DNA of 64,000 bases, taken from contig NZ_JACHJP010000003.1 of NCBI RefSeq assembly GCF_014203715.1, forward strand, positions 532,186-596,185. The letters run 5' to 3'. The position numbers and the translations under genes are program-made. Below the pieces are notes generated by a model, which was given only the letters and a program-made list of their open reading frames with translations, was not told where the DNA came from and did not search any database. Positions 10,165-19,334 of this stretch are shown one piece after another (the stretch's first letter is position 1; every line of letters begins with the position of its first letter). This DNA comes from Streptosporangium saharense (GTDB taxonomy: Bacteria > Actinomycetota > Actinomycetes > Streptosporangiales > Streptosporangiaceae).

Positions 10165-11733
10165 ATGAGTGGCTGGCCGGTGCTGCGAAGCGCCTGCGAT
10201 CCTGGCGGTGAGGGGTTCAAGGGCAACGCCGAGACCAACGAGCGGCTCGTCGCCGACCTGGCGGAGCGGGTCGCCGCCGCCGGGCAGGGCGGCCCGGAGC
10301 GCTCACGCGCCAGGCACGTCGCCCGGGGCAAACTGCTGCCCCGCGACCGCGTCGACACCCTGCTCGACCCGGGCTCGCGCTTCCTCGAACTGTCCCAGCT
10401 CGCCGCGACCGGCATGTACGGCGACGCGGCCCCCGCGGCCGGGATCATCACCGGCGTCGGCCGGGTCTCCGGGCGCGAGTGCGTGGTCGTCGCCAACGAC
10501 GCGACCGTCAAGGGCGGCACCTACTACCCCCTCACGGTCAAGAAGCACCTGCGGGCCCAGGAGGTCGCCCTCCACAACAACCTGCCGTGCCTGTACCTCG
10601 TCGACTCGGGCGGGGCGTTCCTCCCCAAACAGGATGAGGTCTTCCCCGACCGCGAGCACTTCGGCCGCATCTTCTACAACCAGGCGACCATGTCGGCGCG
10701 CGGCATCCCGCAGATCGCCGCGGTCCTCGGCTCCTGTACGGCGGGCGGCGCCTACGTCCCCGCGATGAGCGACGAGGCGGTGATCGTCCGAAACCAGGGC
10801 ACGATCTTCCTGGGCGGCCCACCGCTGGTCAAGGCCGCCACGGGGGAGGAGGTCACCGCAGAGGAGCTCGGCGGCGGCGACCTGCACTCCAGGATCAGCG
10901 GCGTCACCGACCACCTCGCCGAGGACGACGCGCACGCCCTGCGGATCGTCCGCGACATCGTGGCCAGCTTCGGGCCACGGCCCCCCGCCCCCTGGGAGCG
11001 CGTCCCCGCCGAGGAACCCGCCCACGACCCCCGCGACCTGTACGGCATCGTCCCTGCCGACACCCGCACGCCGTACGACGTGCGCGAGATCATCGCCCGC
11101 GTCGTGGACGGCAGCCGGTTCCTGGAGTTCAAGGCCGAGTACGGCACCACGCTCGTCACCGGCTTCGCCCACATCCACGGCCACCCCGTCGGGATCGTCG
11201 CCAACAACGGCATCCTGTTCGCCGAGTCCGCGCTCAAGGGCGCCCACTTCATCGAGCTGTGCGACCGCAGGGGCGTCCCCCTGGTCTTCCTGCAGAACAT
11301 CAGCGGCTTCATGGTCGGCAGGGCCTACGAGGCGGGTGGCATCGCCAAGCACGGCGCCAAGATGGTCACCGCCGTCGCCTGCGCCAGGGTGCCGAAGTTC
11401 ACCGTGGTCGTCGGCGGCTCCTTCGGCGCGGGCAACTACGCCATGGCGGGCCGCGCCTACTCGCCCAGGTTCCTGTGGATGTGGCCCAACGCCCGCATCT
11501 CGGTCATGGGCGGCGAGCAGGCCGCCAACGTGCTGTCCACGGTCGGCGGCGCCGACCCCGAGGCCATCCGCGGGCAGTACGAGGAGCAGGGCAACCCCTA
11601 CTACTCGACGGCACGCCTGTGGGACGACGGCGTCATCGACCCCCTCGACACCAGAACGGTCCTCGGCCTGGCCCTGTCGGCCGCGGCCAACGCCCCCCTC
11701 GACCCCGTCGGCTACGGCGTCTTCCGGATGTGA
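10165..11733 (+). CDS. mccB: Methylcrotonyl-CoA carboxylase, carboxyltransferase (beta) subunit
   Basis: This protein is the carboxyltransferase half of a biotin-dependent acyl-CoA carboxylase. It moves CO2 from carboxybiotin to 3-methylcrotonyl-CoA in leucine breakdown. The 522-residue sequence is typical of MCC-beta: [12 protein letters not shown] near the start, [10 protein letters not shown], the acyl-CoA loop [33 protein letters not shown] and the late [20 protein letters not shown]. The residues after FLPKQ (rather than the propionyl-CoA carboxylase pattern) favour MCC. ATG 10165 has GGGAG about 8 nt upstream. It is the first gene of a four-gene operon with mccA, hmgL and an acyl-CoA dehydrogenase, which supports leucine catabolism. 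Confidence 0.93.
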   Translation: MSGWPVLRSACDPGGEGFKGNAETNERLVADLAERVAAAGQGGPERSRARHVARGKLLPRDRVDTLLDPGSRFLELSQLAATGMYGDAAPAAGIITGVGRVSGRECVVVANDATVKGGTYYPLTVKKHLRAQEVALHNNLPCLYLVDSGGAFLPKQDEVFPDREHFGRIFYNQATMSARGIPQIAAVLGSCTAGGAYVPAMSDEAVIVRNQGTIFLGGPPLVKAATGEEVTAEELGGGDLHSRISGVTDHLAEDDAHALRIVRDIVASFGPRPPAPWERVPAEEPAHDPRDLYGIVPADTRTPYDVREIIARVVDGSRFLEFKAEYGTTLVTGFAHIHGHPVGIVANNGILFAESALKGAHFIELCDRRGVPLVFLQNISGFMVGRAYEAGGIAKHGAKMVTAVACARVPKFTVVVGGSFGAGNYAMAGRAYSPRFLWMWPNARISVMGGEQAANVLSTVGGADPEAIRGQYEEQGNPYYSTARLWDDGVIDPLDTRTVLGLALSAAANAPLDPVGYGVFRM

Positions 11734-11740
11734 TCACCTC

Positions 11741-13771
11741 ATGACACCTGTGACCCAGGCACCCGCCCCGCGCGGCATGTTCGGCACCGTCCTGGTCGCC
11801 AACCGCGGCGAGATCGCCCTGCGCGTCATCCGCACCCTCGCCAGGCTCGGCGTCCGCTCCGTCGCGGTCTTCAGCGACGCCGACGCCGAAGCGCGCCACG
11901 TCAGGGAGGCCGACGTCGCGGTACGGCTCGGCGGCGGCTACCTCGACATCGACGGCATCCTGGCCGCCGCCGCGGCGACCGGCGCCCAGGCCGTGCACCC
12001 CGGATACGGCTTCCTGGCCGAGAACCCCGTCTTCGCCCGCCGGTGCGTGCGGGCGGGCCTGGTGTTCGTCGGGCCGCCACCGGAGGCCATCGAGGCCATG
12101 GGCGACAAGATCCGCGCCAAGGCGACCGTCTCCGCCGCGGGCGTGCCCGTCGTGCCCGGCGGGGCGGAGCCCGACGACGACCTCGCCGAGGCCGCGGTCC
12201 GCGTCGGCTTCCCCGCGCTGATCAAGCCCTCGGCGGGCGGCGGCGGCAAGGGCATGGTGCTGGTGCGCTCGGCCGCCGAGCTGCCCGAGGCGCTGGAGTC
12301 CGCCCGCCGTACGGCCGCCGCGGCGTTCGGGGACGCGACCCTGCTGATCGAGCGGTTCGTCGAGGGGCCCAGACACATCGAGATCCAGGTGATGGCCGAC
12401 ACCCACGGCAACGTCATCCACCTGGGCGAACGCGAGTGCAGCCTCCAGCGCCGCCACCAGAAGATCGTCGAGGAGGCGCCCTCCCCGCTGCTCGACGAGG
12501 AGGCCAGGGCGCGGATGGGCGCCGCGGCCGTCGAGGCGGCCAGGTCCGTCGGCTACACCGGCGCCGGGACCGTCGAGTTCATCGTGCAGGGCACGACCGG
12601 CGACTACTACTTCATGGAGATGAACACCAGGCTCCAGGTCGAGCACCCCGTCACCGAACTGGTCACCGGCCTTGACCTGGTCGAACTGCAGCTCAGGGTG
12701 GCCGCCGGGGAGCCCCTGCCCCTCACCCAGGACGAGGTACGGCTGCGCGGCCACGCCGTCGAGGCCCGCGTCTACGCCGAGGACCCCTCGCGGGGCTTCC
12801 TGCCGACCGGCGGCAGGGTGCTGGCGCTGCGCGAGCCCGAGGGGATCGTCGAGGGGGTCAGGGTCGACTCCGGCCTGGCCGAGGGCGGCGTCGTCGGCAG
12901 CGGCTACGACCCGATGCTGTCGAAGATCATCGCCTGGGGGCTAGACAGGGCGAGCGCGCTGCGGCGCCTCGACGGGGCGCTCGCCGCGACCGTGGTGCTC
13001 GGCGTGCCGACCAACATCGCCTTCCTGCGGGCGCTGACCACCCACCCCGAGGTGGTCGCCGGAGACCTCGACACCGGCCTGGTCGAACGCGCCCTGGACG
13101 ACCTGCTGCCCTCGGGGGAGGTGCCCGAGGACGTACCGGTCGCGGCGGCTCTGCTGCTGCACCACGGGCGGGTGCCCGCCGTACCCGCGACGGCGGATCC
13201 CTGGGAGGTGCCGGACGGCTGGCGCCTGGGCGGGGCCGCGTGGACCGTCTGGCGGCTTGAGAGCCGGGGCGGGGTCGTCGAGGTCGGCGTGCGCGGGCTG
13301 CTCGGTCGCGGCGCCGAGGTCCGGCTGCCCGACGGCAGGACCGCGCGGGCGAACCTGACCCTGGCCGGGGACGACCTGCTGGTCACGCTGGACGGGGTCG
13401 GCAGGCGCTACGCCTGGGCCAAAGACGGTCAGGACACGGTCTGGCTGGGGCGCGACGGGGAGGCGTGGGCGCTCACCCGCCACCACCTGGGCGACCCCGG
13501 CGACCGGGCCGGAGCGGGCGGGGGAGGCGACGGCGTCGTCCGCAGCCCGATGCCGGGAACCGTCCTGCTGGTCAAGGCCGCGGTCGGCGAGCGGGTCACC
13601 CGGGACCAGCCGCTGCTGGTCGTCGAGGCCATGAAGATGGAGCACACCGTGACCGCCCCGGCCGAGGGAACCGTCACCGAGCTGCGGGTCAGGGCCGGAC
13701 AGGCGGTGGACATGGACGCCGTGCTCGCTGTCGTCGAAGTCACGGCTGAGGGCGGGGAGGACGGGGCATGA
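11741..13771 (+). CDS. mccA: Methylcrotonyl-CoA carboxylase, biotin carboxylase / carrier (alpha) subunit
   Basis: This 676-residue protein joins an ATP-grasp biotin carboxylase to a biotinyl carrier domain. The carboxylase starts at [20 protein letters not shown]. It has the Gly-rich ATP loop [11 protein letters not shown], the catalytic stretch [15 protein letters not shown] and the [14 protein letters not shown] motif. The C-terminal carrier has the biotin-attachment motif VEAMKMEH, with Lys as the modified residue. It carboxylates biotin for the MccB subunit. ATG 11741 lies 7 bp after the mccB stop. Its ribosome-binding site is weak, which suggests translational coupling; an in-frame ATG at 11777 is an alternative. 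Confidence 0.93.
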   Translation: MTPVTQAPAPRGMFGTVLVANRGEIALRVIRTLARLGVRSVAVFSDADAEARHVREADVAVRLGGGYLDIDGILAAAAATGAQAVHPGYGFLAENPVFARRCVRAGLVFVGPPPEAIEAMGDKIRAKATVSAAGVPVVPGGAEPDDDLAEAAVRVGFPALIKPSAGGGGKGMVLVRSAAELPEALESARRTAAAAFGDATLLIERFVEGPRHIEIQVMADTHGNVIHLGERECSLQRRHQKIVEEAPSPLLDEEARARMGAAAVEAARSVGYTGAGTVEFIVQGTTGDYYFMEMNTRLQVEHPVTELVTGLDLVELQLRVAAGEPLPLTQDEVRLRGHAVEARVYAEDPSRGFLPTGGRVLALREPEGIVEGVRVDSGLAEGGVVGSGYDPMLSKIIAWGLDRASALRRLDGALAATVVLGVPTNIAFLRALTTHPEVVAGDLDTGLVERALDDLLPSGEVPEDVPVAAALLLHHGRVPAVPATADPWEVPDGWRLGGAAWTVWRLESRGGVVEVGVRGLLGRGAEVRLPDGRTARANLTLAGDDLLVTLDGVGRRYAWAKDGQDTVWLGRDGEAWALTRHHLGDPGDRAGAGGGGDGVVRSPMPGTVLLVKAAVGERVTRDQPLLVVEAMKMEHTVTAPAEGTVTELRVRAGQAVDMDAVLAVVEVTAEGGEDGA

Positions 13772-14703
13772 TGTGTGAGCCGTACAGGATCGAGGGGCGG
13801 GGGCTGCCCGAGCGGGTCACCGTCTACGAGGTCGGGCCGCGCGACGGGCTGCAGAACGAGGCGGCCGTCGTCCCGGTCGAGGTCAAGGCGGAGTTCGTCG
13901 CCAGGCTCGCCGCCGCGGGCCACCGGGTGATCGAGACCACCAGCTTCGTGCACCCCAGGTGGGTGCCCCAGCTCGCCGACGCCTCCGAACTGCTGGACCG
14001 GGTGGAACGGGTGCCCGGCGTGCGCTACCCGGTGCTCGTGCCCAACGAACGGGGACTCGACCGGGCGCTCGAACACGGGGTCGAGGAGATCGCGATCTTC
14101 GCCAGCGCCACGGAGACGTTCGCCAACAGGAACCTGAACCGGACGCTGGAGTCGCAGTTCGCGATGTTCGAGCCGGTGGTCGCGCGGGCGCTCGGCAACG
14201 GCCTGCGCGTCAGGGCGTACGTCTCGATGTGCTTCGGCGACCCCTGGGAGGGGCCGACCCCTCTCGCCCAGGTGGTCTCCGTAGGGCGCGGGCTCCTGGA
14301 CCTCGGCTGCTACGAACTCTCGCTCGGCGACACCATCGGCGTCGGCACCCCCGGGCACGTGGCCGCCCTCATCGGCGCCTTCGGCGGACCGGAACGGCTC
14401 GCCGTGCACTTCCACGACACCTACGGCCAGGCCCTGTCCAACACCCTGACCGCCCTGCGCGAGGGGGTGACCGTGGTGGACGCCTCGACGGGCGGCATCG
14501 GGGGCTGCCCGTACGCCGAGAGCGCCACCGGCAACCTCGCCACCGAGGACCTGGTGTGGATGCTGCACGGTCTCGGCGTGGAGACCGGGCTCGACCTTCC
14601 CTCGCTGGTGGAGACCAGCACCTGGCTGGCGGAGCGGCTCGGCCGCCCCAGCCCCTCCCGGGTCGTGCAGGCCCTGGGAACGGCCCCGGACGTCAAGGAG
14701 TGA
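13768..14703 (+). CDS. hmgL: Hydroxymethylglutaryl-CoA lyase
   Basis: This 311-residue TIM-barrel lyase splits 3-hydroxy-3-methylglutaryl-CoA into acetyl-CoA and acetoacetate, the last step of leucine degradation. The HMGL-like signature is clear: [14 protein letters not shown] at the N-terminus (metal and substrate residues), [17 protein letters not shown], the metal-binding FHDTYGQAL and the Cys-containing [14 protein letters not shown] loop. The ATG overlaps the mccA stop (ATGA), so the two are translationally coupled. The enoyl-CoA hydratase needed between MCC and this enzyme is not in the operon; the one at 47 kb is a possible but unlinked candidate. Confidence 0.94.
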   Translation: MMCEPYRIEGRGLPERVTVYEVGPRDGLQNEAAVVPVEVKAEFVARLAAAGHRVIETTSFVHPRWVPQLADASELLDRVERVPGVRYPVLVPNERGLDRALEHGVEEIAIFASATETFANRNLNRTLESQFAMFEPVVARALGNGLRVRAYVSMCFGDPWEGPTPLAQVVSVGRGLLDLGCYELSLGDTIGVGTPGHVAALIGAFGGPERLAVHFHDTYGQALSNTLTALREGVTVVDASTGGIGGCPYAESATGNLATEDLVWMLHGLGVETGLDLPSLVETSTWLAERLGRPSPSRVVQALGTAPDVKE

Positions 14704-14705
14704 CG

Positions 14706-15863
14706 ATGCCCAAGCTCGCTGAGGAATACGAGGACCTGCGCAAGACCGTCGAGGCGTTCGCCCGCGACGTGGTCGCCCCGGTGATCGGGGACCTGTACGA
14801 ACGCGAGGAGTTCCCCTACGACATCGTCCGGCAGATGGGCGCGATGGGCCTGTTCGGCCTGCCGATCCCGGAGGAGCACGGCGGCATGGGCGGCGACTAC
14901 TTCGCGCTCTGCCTGGCCCTTGAGGAACTGGCCAGGGTCGACTCCAGCGTCTCCATCACCCTTGAGGCCGCCGTCTCGCTCGGCGCCATGCCGATCTACC
15001 GTTTCGGTACGGCCGAGCAGCGCGCCGAGTGGCTTCCCCGCCTGGCCTCCGGCGAGGCGCTCGGCGCCTTCGGCCTGACCGAGCCGGGTGGCGGCTCGGA
15101 CGTGCCCGGGGGCATGCGGACCACGGCGGTGCTCGACGGGGACGAGTGGGTGATCAACGGCTCCAAGGCGTTCATCACCAACTCCGGCACCGACATCACC
15201 GGCGTCGTCGGCGTCGCGGCCATCACCGGGGAGCGGGAGAACGGCAAGAAGGAGATCTCCACGATCCTGGTGCCTTCGGGAACGCCCGGGTTCACGGTCT
15301 CGAAGAAGTACTCCAAGGTCGGCTGGAACTGCTCCGACACCCGTGAGCTGTCCTTCACCGACTGCCGGGTCCCCGCCGCCAACCTCCTCGGCGAGCGCGG
15401 CCGGGGCTACGCGCAGTTCCTGCAGACCCTCGACGAGGGCCGCATCGCGATCGCCGCCCTGTCCGTGGGCCTCGCGCAGGGCTGCGTGGACGAGAGCCTG
15501 CGCTACGTCCACGAGCGCCGGGCCTTCGGCCACCCGATCGGCCACTACCAGGCCATCCAGTTCAAGATCGCGGACATGGAGGTCCGTACCCACACCGCCC
15601 GCCTGGCCTACCACCACGCGGCGGAGCTGATGCTCGCTGGCGAGCCGTTCAAGAAGGAGGCGGCCATCGCCAAGCTCGTCTCCAGCAACGCCGCCATGGA
15701 CAACGCCCGCGACGCCACCCAGATCTTCGGCGGCTACGGCTTCATGAACGAGTACCCCGTCGGCCGTTTCTACCGCGACGCCAAGATCCTGGAGATCGGC
15801 GAGGGCACCAGCGAGGTCCAGCGCATGCTCATCGCCCGCGAACTCGGCCTGTCCAGCCTCTGA
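14706..15863 (+). CDS. Acyl-CoA dehydrogenase, isovaleryl-CoA dehydrogenase-like
   Basis: This FAD enzyme of 385 aa introduces the first double bond into an acyl-CoA. The family markers are all present: GLFGLPIPEEHGGMGGDY, FGLTEPGGGSDV (FAD), INGSKAFITNSG, the middle strand WNCSDTRELSFTDCRVP, and the C-terminal QIFGGYGFMNEYPVGRFYRD with IGEGTSEVQRMLIARELGL. In the last block Glu of IGEGTSE is where many acyl-CoA dehydrogenases carry the catalytic base. Isovaleryl-CoA enzymes place it elsewhere, so substrate is assigned from context only. It is 2 bp downstream of hmgL and is the last gene of the operon, followed by a strong hairpin. Confidence 0.85.
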   Translation: MPKLAEEYEDLRKTVEAFARDVVAPVIGDLYEREEFPYDIVRQMGAMGLFGLPIPEEHGGMGGDYFALCLALEELARVDSSVSITLEAAVSLGAMPIYRFGTAEQRAEWLPRLASGEALGAFGLTEPGGGSDVPGGMRTTAVLDGDEWVINGSKAFITNSGTDITGVVGVAAITGERENGKKEISTILVPSGTPGFTVSKKYSKVGWNCSDTRELSFTDCRVPAANLLGERGRGYAQFLQTLDEGRIAIAALSVGLAQGCVDESLRYVHERRAFGHPIGHYQAIQFKIADMEVRTHTARLAYHHAAELMLAGEPFKKEAAIAKLVSSNAAMDNARDATQIFGGYGFMNEYPVGRFYRDAKILEIGEGTSEVQRMLIARELGLSSL

Positions 15864-15868
15864 CCTTT

Positions 15869-15910
15869 CGGATCCCGTGCGTGATCTTCACGTTCTCCGC
15901 ACGGGATCCG
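15869..15910 (+). terminator. Terminator hairpin of the leucine operon
   Basis: CGGATCCCGTGCG (15869-15881) and CGCACGGGATCCG (15898-15910) are perfect 13-nt arms around a 16-nt loop. The hairpin begins 5 bp after the acyl-CoA dehydrogenase stop codon. There is no T-run, as is common in high-GC actinomycetes. Confidence 0.75.
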
Positions 15911-15965
15911 CACCTCTCCCTTGGTCGCGCTCGCCGTACGGCACGCGACGCGGGGTGACGGCCCC

Positions 15966-16445
15966 TCAGGTGGGGGCCGGGCCGCTGCCGTTCTGGGACA
16001 TCGCGGTGGCGGCCTTCGACATGACGCGGGTCATGGTCTGCAGCTCCTCGGGGGTCAGCTGGTCGATCAGGAAGGCGCGGACGACGGCCACGTGACCGGG
16101 GGCGGTCTTCTCCAGGCAGCGCATCCCCTCGTCGGTGAGCACCGCGAGCACGCCCCGCTCGTCGGAGGGGCAGTCCATCCGCTCGACCAGCCCCCGCTTC
16201 TCCAACTGGCCTATCTGGTAGGTCAGCCCGCTCTTGGAGACGACAAGTTCGCGGGCGAGGTCGCTCATGCGCAGCCGCCGCTCCGGCGCGATCGAGAGTT
16301 TGGCGAGGATCTCGTAGTGGGGGTGGGTGAGCCCCGAGTCGGTCTTCAGTTGCTCCTCGATGCGCCGCTCCAGCAGGTGGGTCGCCTTGAGGTAGGCCAT
16401 CCAGGCACCCAGTTCACCCTCGTTCAACCATCTCGTGTCCGCCAC
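15966..16445 (-). CDS. MarR-family regulator
   Basis: This 159-residue winged-helix protein has the MarR layout. Dimer helices stand at both ends, with the winged helix in the middle (ERRLRMSDLARELVVSKSGL, then TYQIGQLEKRGLVERMDCPSDERG, quoted in parts). The DERG wing is typical. It starts at GTG 16445 and is divergent from doxX across an 81-bp gap. The gap holds a perfect 19-bp inverted repeat whose arms each contain a TTCGAAnTTGAA-like palindrome, a usual MarR target. It most likely represses doxX and itself and senses a phenolic or oxidative signal; the signal is inferred. Confidence 0.9.
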   Translation of the reverse strand: MADTRWLNEGELGAWMAYLKATHLLERRIEEQLKTDSGLTHPHYEILAKLSIAPERRLRMSDLARELVVSKSGLTYQIGQLEKRGLVERMDCPSDERGVLAVLTDEGMRCLEKTAPGHVAVVRAFLIDQLTPEELQTMTRVMSKAATAMSQNGSGPAPT

Positions 16446-16459
16446 TTTTCCAGTGTATG

Positions 16460-16513
16460 GGTTGTTCGAATTTGAACCAGGGCGTTAGGGTGGTGGTTCA
16501 AATTCGAACAACC
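16460..16513. promoter_or_regulatory. MarR/doxX double operator, perfect 19-bp inverted repeat
   Basis: GGTTGTTCGAATTTGAACC (16460-16478) and GGTTCAAATTCGAACAACC (16495-16513) are exact reverse complements, separated by 16 bp. Each arm is itself nearly palindromic (TTCGAATTTGAA), so each arm is a dimer site. The repeat fills the divergent promoter gap, with the doxX ribosome-binding site GAGGAG directly after the right arm. Confidence 0.85.
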
Positions 16514-16526
16514 ATGAGGAGTCCTC

Positions 16527-16955
16527 ATGCTTTGGTTGGAGCGCGCGAGGCCGATCGCCCTGCTGCTCGCCCGGATCGGCGTCGGCGTGATCTTCGTCGT
16601 CCACGGCTGGCAGAAGTTCGCCACCATGGGCCTGAGCGGCACGACGGCCTTCTTCGAGCAGGTCGACGTCCCGCTGCCGGGCCTGGCGGCGCCGGTGGTC
16701 GCCGTGGTCGAGCTGGTCGGCGGCATCGCGCTCATCCTGGGCGCGGCCCTGCCGATCGCCGCGATCCTGCTCATCCTGGACATGCTCGGGGCGATCGTCT
16801 TCGTCCACGCCGGCAAGGGCTTCGACGTGGCCAGCGGCGGCTACGAGTTCGTCCTGGCCCTGATCGCGGCCCTGCTGGCCATCGCCTTCAGCGGTGGCGG
16901 CGCGCTCGCCCTCGACGACCTCTGGCAGCGGCGCCGTACGGTCAGTGCCTCCTGA
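16527..16955 (+). CDS. DoxX-family membrane protein
   Basis: This 142-residue inner-membrane protein has four helices and the DoxX signature GVIFVVHGWQKFATMG in the first helix-loop. The later helices are VVAVVELVGGIALILGAALPIAA, ILLILDMLGAIVFVHA (quoted in part) and a C-terminal VLALIAALLAIAFSGGGALA. DoxX proteins are linked to thiosulfate/quinone redox and oxidative stress, often with MarR or Rrf2 control. GAGGAG lies 6 nt before ATG 16527. It is controlled, by inference, by the divergent MarR gene. Confidence 0.88.
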   Translation: MLWLERARPIALLLARIGVGVIFVVHGWQKFATMGLSGTTAFFEQVDVPLPGLAAPVVAVVELVGGIALILGAALPIAAILLILDMLGAIVFVHAGKGFDVASGGYEFVLALIAALLAIAFSGGGALALDDLWQRRRTVSAS

Positions 16956-17060
16956 TCGCCCGGCGAACCTGGATGTCACCTCCGGCTCCATGGATCGCGG
17001 ACGCGGTGCGGGCGACAATCGGCACCACGACCGGGACGAGCGAGGAGCCGGGGGGTCGAT

Positions 17061-17861
17061 GTGGGGTGGTTACGGCGGATCGCCGGTGACCTCAGAAGAC
17101 GGAGGAACATCGACGCCCACGCCCTGACCGTCGTCGCCGTGCTGTACGCCCTGGCGTCGATCTTCAGCGACACCATGGACGACGGCTTCCGGTGGGCGGT
17201 GCTGCTTTCGGGGATCGGCCTGCTGATCTACCGGACGCTCCCCGACGAGAACCCCGAGCCCGCGGCGGGCATCCTGCACGACCGGTCGGTCTACGACACG
17301 GTCCCGATGTCGTCGCTGTTCGCCGGGGTGCGCGACGTGCGGGTCTTCGCCCCCTCGGCGGTCAACCTGCTGTCGGCGCAGACCTGCGAGATCCTGCGCA
17401 ACGGCGTGCTGGCGCGCGAGAACGGCAGCGTCAGGATCGTCGTCCTCGACCCCCGCGAGAAGACGGCGGTGCGGCAGGCGTCGCGACAGCTCGACGAGTC
17501 GGTCGAGTTCCCCGTCCAGCGTCTGCCCGCCGCGCTGGAGACCACGACGGAACGGCTGCGGCTGATGAGCCGCTGGAAGACCCCGGGCGCCTTCGACTAC
17601 CGCCTGCTGTCCTACAGCCCCGGCTTCAGCCTCGTGCTCATCGACCCGGACACCCCGGCCGGCCGGGTGATCGTGGAGATCCACGGCTTCCACAACCCCT
17701 CGACCTCCTCCCGCATGCACCTGGAACTGACCCGCGGCCGCGACGAGCGCTGGTACAGATACTGGGTCGAGCAGTTCGACCACATCTGGCGGTCGGCGAG
17801 GGGCGACGTCACCCCGGTCCTTCCCCTCGCCTCCGGGGAGACGAAGGACCCGAGGGAGTGA
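17061..17861 (+). CDS. Membrane-anchored protein of unknown function
   Basis: This 266-residue protein has two close N-terminal hydrophobic helices (ALTVVAVLYALASIFS and WAVLLSGIGLLIYRTL). A soluble domain of about 190 residues follows. In it, VRIVVLDPRE and YRLLSYSPGFSLVLIDPDTP alternate strands and helices, and IVEIHGFHNPSTSSRMHLEL looks like a conserved core. The pattern recalls phospholipase-D-like receptor-type domains, but no HKD motif is present and I do not claim the family. GTG 17061 has GGGGGG about 6 nt upstream. It lies 195 bp upstream of fxsB on the same strand, so a link to the FxSxx island is possible. Confidence 0.65.
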   Translation: MGWLRRIAGDLRRRRNIDAHALTVVAVLYALASIFSDTMDDGFRWAVLLSGIGLLIYRTLPDENPEPAAGILHDRSVYDTVPMSSLFAGVRDVRVFAPSAVNLLSAQTCEILRNGVLARENGSVRIVVLDPREKTAVRQASRQLDESVEFPVQRLPAALETTTERLRLMSRWKTPGAFDYRLLSYSPGFSLVLIDPDTPAGRVIVEIHGFHNPSTSSRMHLELTRGRDERWYRYWVEQFDHIWRSARGDVTPVLPLASGETKDPRE

Positions 17862-18056
17862 ACGCGAGGGAATTCCCCGGAGACCTTTTGTTTCGGGCGG
17901 GCGCGCCGGGTTGAATCGGCCTTTTCATATCCGGCGACATTCATCGGCCGTGCCGATTCTCCGGTCATAACCCCAGTTCAGCGTGGCGTACGGCATCGGC
18001 AGGGGTGCGCGGGGTATTTTTCCACGCCCCGGAAACTTGACTGCCGGGGCGAAGTC

Positions 18057-19334
18057 GTGCGACACAGGGAATGGCGCAAGAGAGGTGTGCCACATTTGTC
18101 AGAGAATCCCGCACTGGAAACACCGCCCGCCGGGAACACGTTTCCGGCGACGCTCGACGTGGCCGCCCTGCTGGCATCGGGATGGCGGCCGCTGGCCTTC
18201 CGGCAGTTCATCCTGAAGATCCACAGCAGGTGCGACCTCGCCTGCCGCCACTGTTACGTCTACGAGATGGCGGACCAGTCCTGGCGGGCGCAGCCGCGCC
18301 GGATGTCACGAGCGGTCGCCGACCGTACGGCGGGGCGGATAGCCGAGCACGCCCTCACGCACGAGCTGGGCGAGGTCGAGATCATCCTGCACGGAGGGGA
18401 ACCGCTGCTGGCCGGGCCCGAGTTCATCTCCCACCTCGTCCGCACGGTCAGGGGGGCCGCGGCCGACGTGGGGACCAGGGTGCGCGCCGGGGTGCAGACC
18501 AACGGGCTGCGCCTTGACGACGACTACCTGCGCCTGTTCGACGGCCTGGAGATCCGGGTCGGGGTGAGCCTGGACGGCGACGCCCAGGCCCAGGACCGTC
18601 ACCGCCGCCGCGCCGACGGACGGGGAAGCCACGCGGCCGTGGCGGCCTCGCTGCGCAGGCTGGCCTTCGGCCCCTTCCACCACCTGTTCGGCGGCCTGCT
18701 GTGCACGATCGACATCAGGAACGACCCGCTGACGACCTACGAGGCGCTCCTGGAGTTCGACCCGCCCTCCGTCGACTTCCTGCTGCCGCACGGCAACTGG
18801 GCGACACCCCCGCCCTTCCGGGACCCGGCCTCCTCGGCCACGCCGTACGCGGACTGGCTGATCCCCATCTTCGACAGGTGGTACGGCTCGGCCGCGGCGC
18901 AGACGGAAATCCGGATTTTTCGTGAAATCATGCGGCTGTTGACCGGGGGCGTCTCGCGCACCGAGGCGGTCGGGCTCTCACCCGCCAGGATGGTCGTCGT
19001 CGAGACCAACGGCGGCATCGAGCAGTCGGACATCCTGAAGTCCAGCTACCACGGCGCCGCGGCGACCCCGCTGCACGTGCTGCGCGACCCGTTCGACGCG
19101 GCGCTGCTGCACCCCGCCATGGCCGCGCGGCAGATCGGCGAGCGCGCCCTGGCCCCCGTCTGCCAGTCCTGCGACCTGCGCTCGGTGTGCGGCGGCGGCC
19201 TGTACGCGCACCGGTACAGCACGGTCGGCGGCTTCCTCGGCCCCTCGGTCTACTGCCCCGACCTCTACCGGCTCATCACGCACATCCGCACGAGGCTGGC
19301 GCGGGACGTCGCCCGCCTGAAGGGAAGGCGCTGA
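18057..19334 (+). CDS. fxsB: FxsB: radical SAM/SPASM peptide maturase of an FxSxx-COOH RiPP system
   Basis: This 425-residue radical SAM enzyme probably forms a carbon-carbon cyclophane crosslink in the FxsA peptide. The 4Fe-4S/SAM motif is CDLACRHC (Cys59, 63, 66). The SAM-binding Gly-rich stretch LHGGEPLL and VQTNGLRL, VGVSLDG strands follow. The C-terminal SPASM segment carries auxiliary-cluster cysteines (CQSCDLRSVCGGG and a late YCPDLY). Start is uncertain: GTG 18057 is used, while GTG 18087 or TTG 18096 are in frame near an AGAGG. The stop overlaps the next ATG (ATGA), so it is coupled to the HExxH gene. Assignment rests on family pattern plus the FxSxx precursor 4 kb away. Confidence 0.9.
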   Translation: MRHREWRKRGVPHLSENPALETPPAGNTFPATLDVAALLASGWRPLAFRQFILKIHSRCDLACRHCYVYEMADQSWRAQPRRMSRAVADRTAGRIAEHALTHELGEVEIILHGGEPLLAGPEFISHLVRTVRGAAADVGTRVRAGVQTNGLRLDDDYLRLFDGLEIRVGVSLDGDAQAQDRHRRRADGRGSHAAVAASLRRLAFGPFHHLFGGLLCTIDIRNDPLTTYEALLEFDPPSVDFLLPHGNWATPPPFRDPASSATPYADWLIPIFDRWYGSAAAQTEIRIFREIMRLLTGGVSRTEAVGLSPARMVVVETNGGIEQSDILKSSYHGAAATPLHVLRDPFDAALLHPAMAARQIGERALAPVCQSCDLRSVCGGGLYAHRYSTVGGFLGPSVYCPDLYRLITHIRTRLARDVARLKGRR

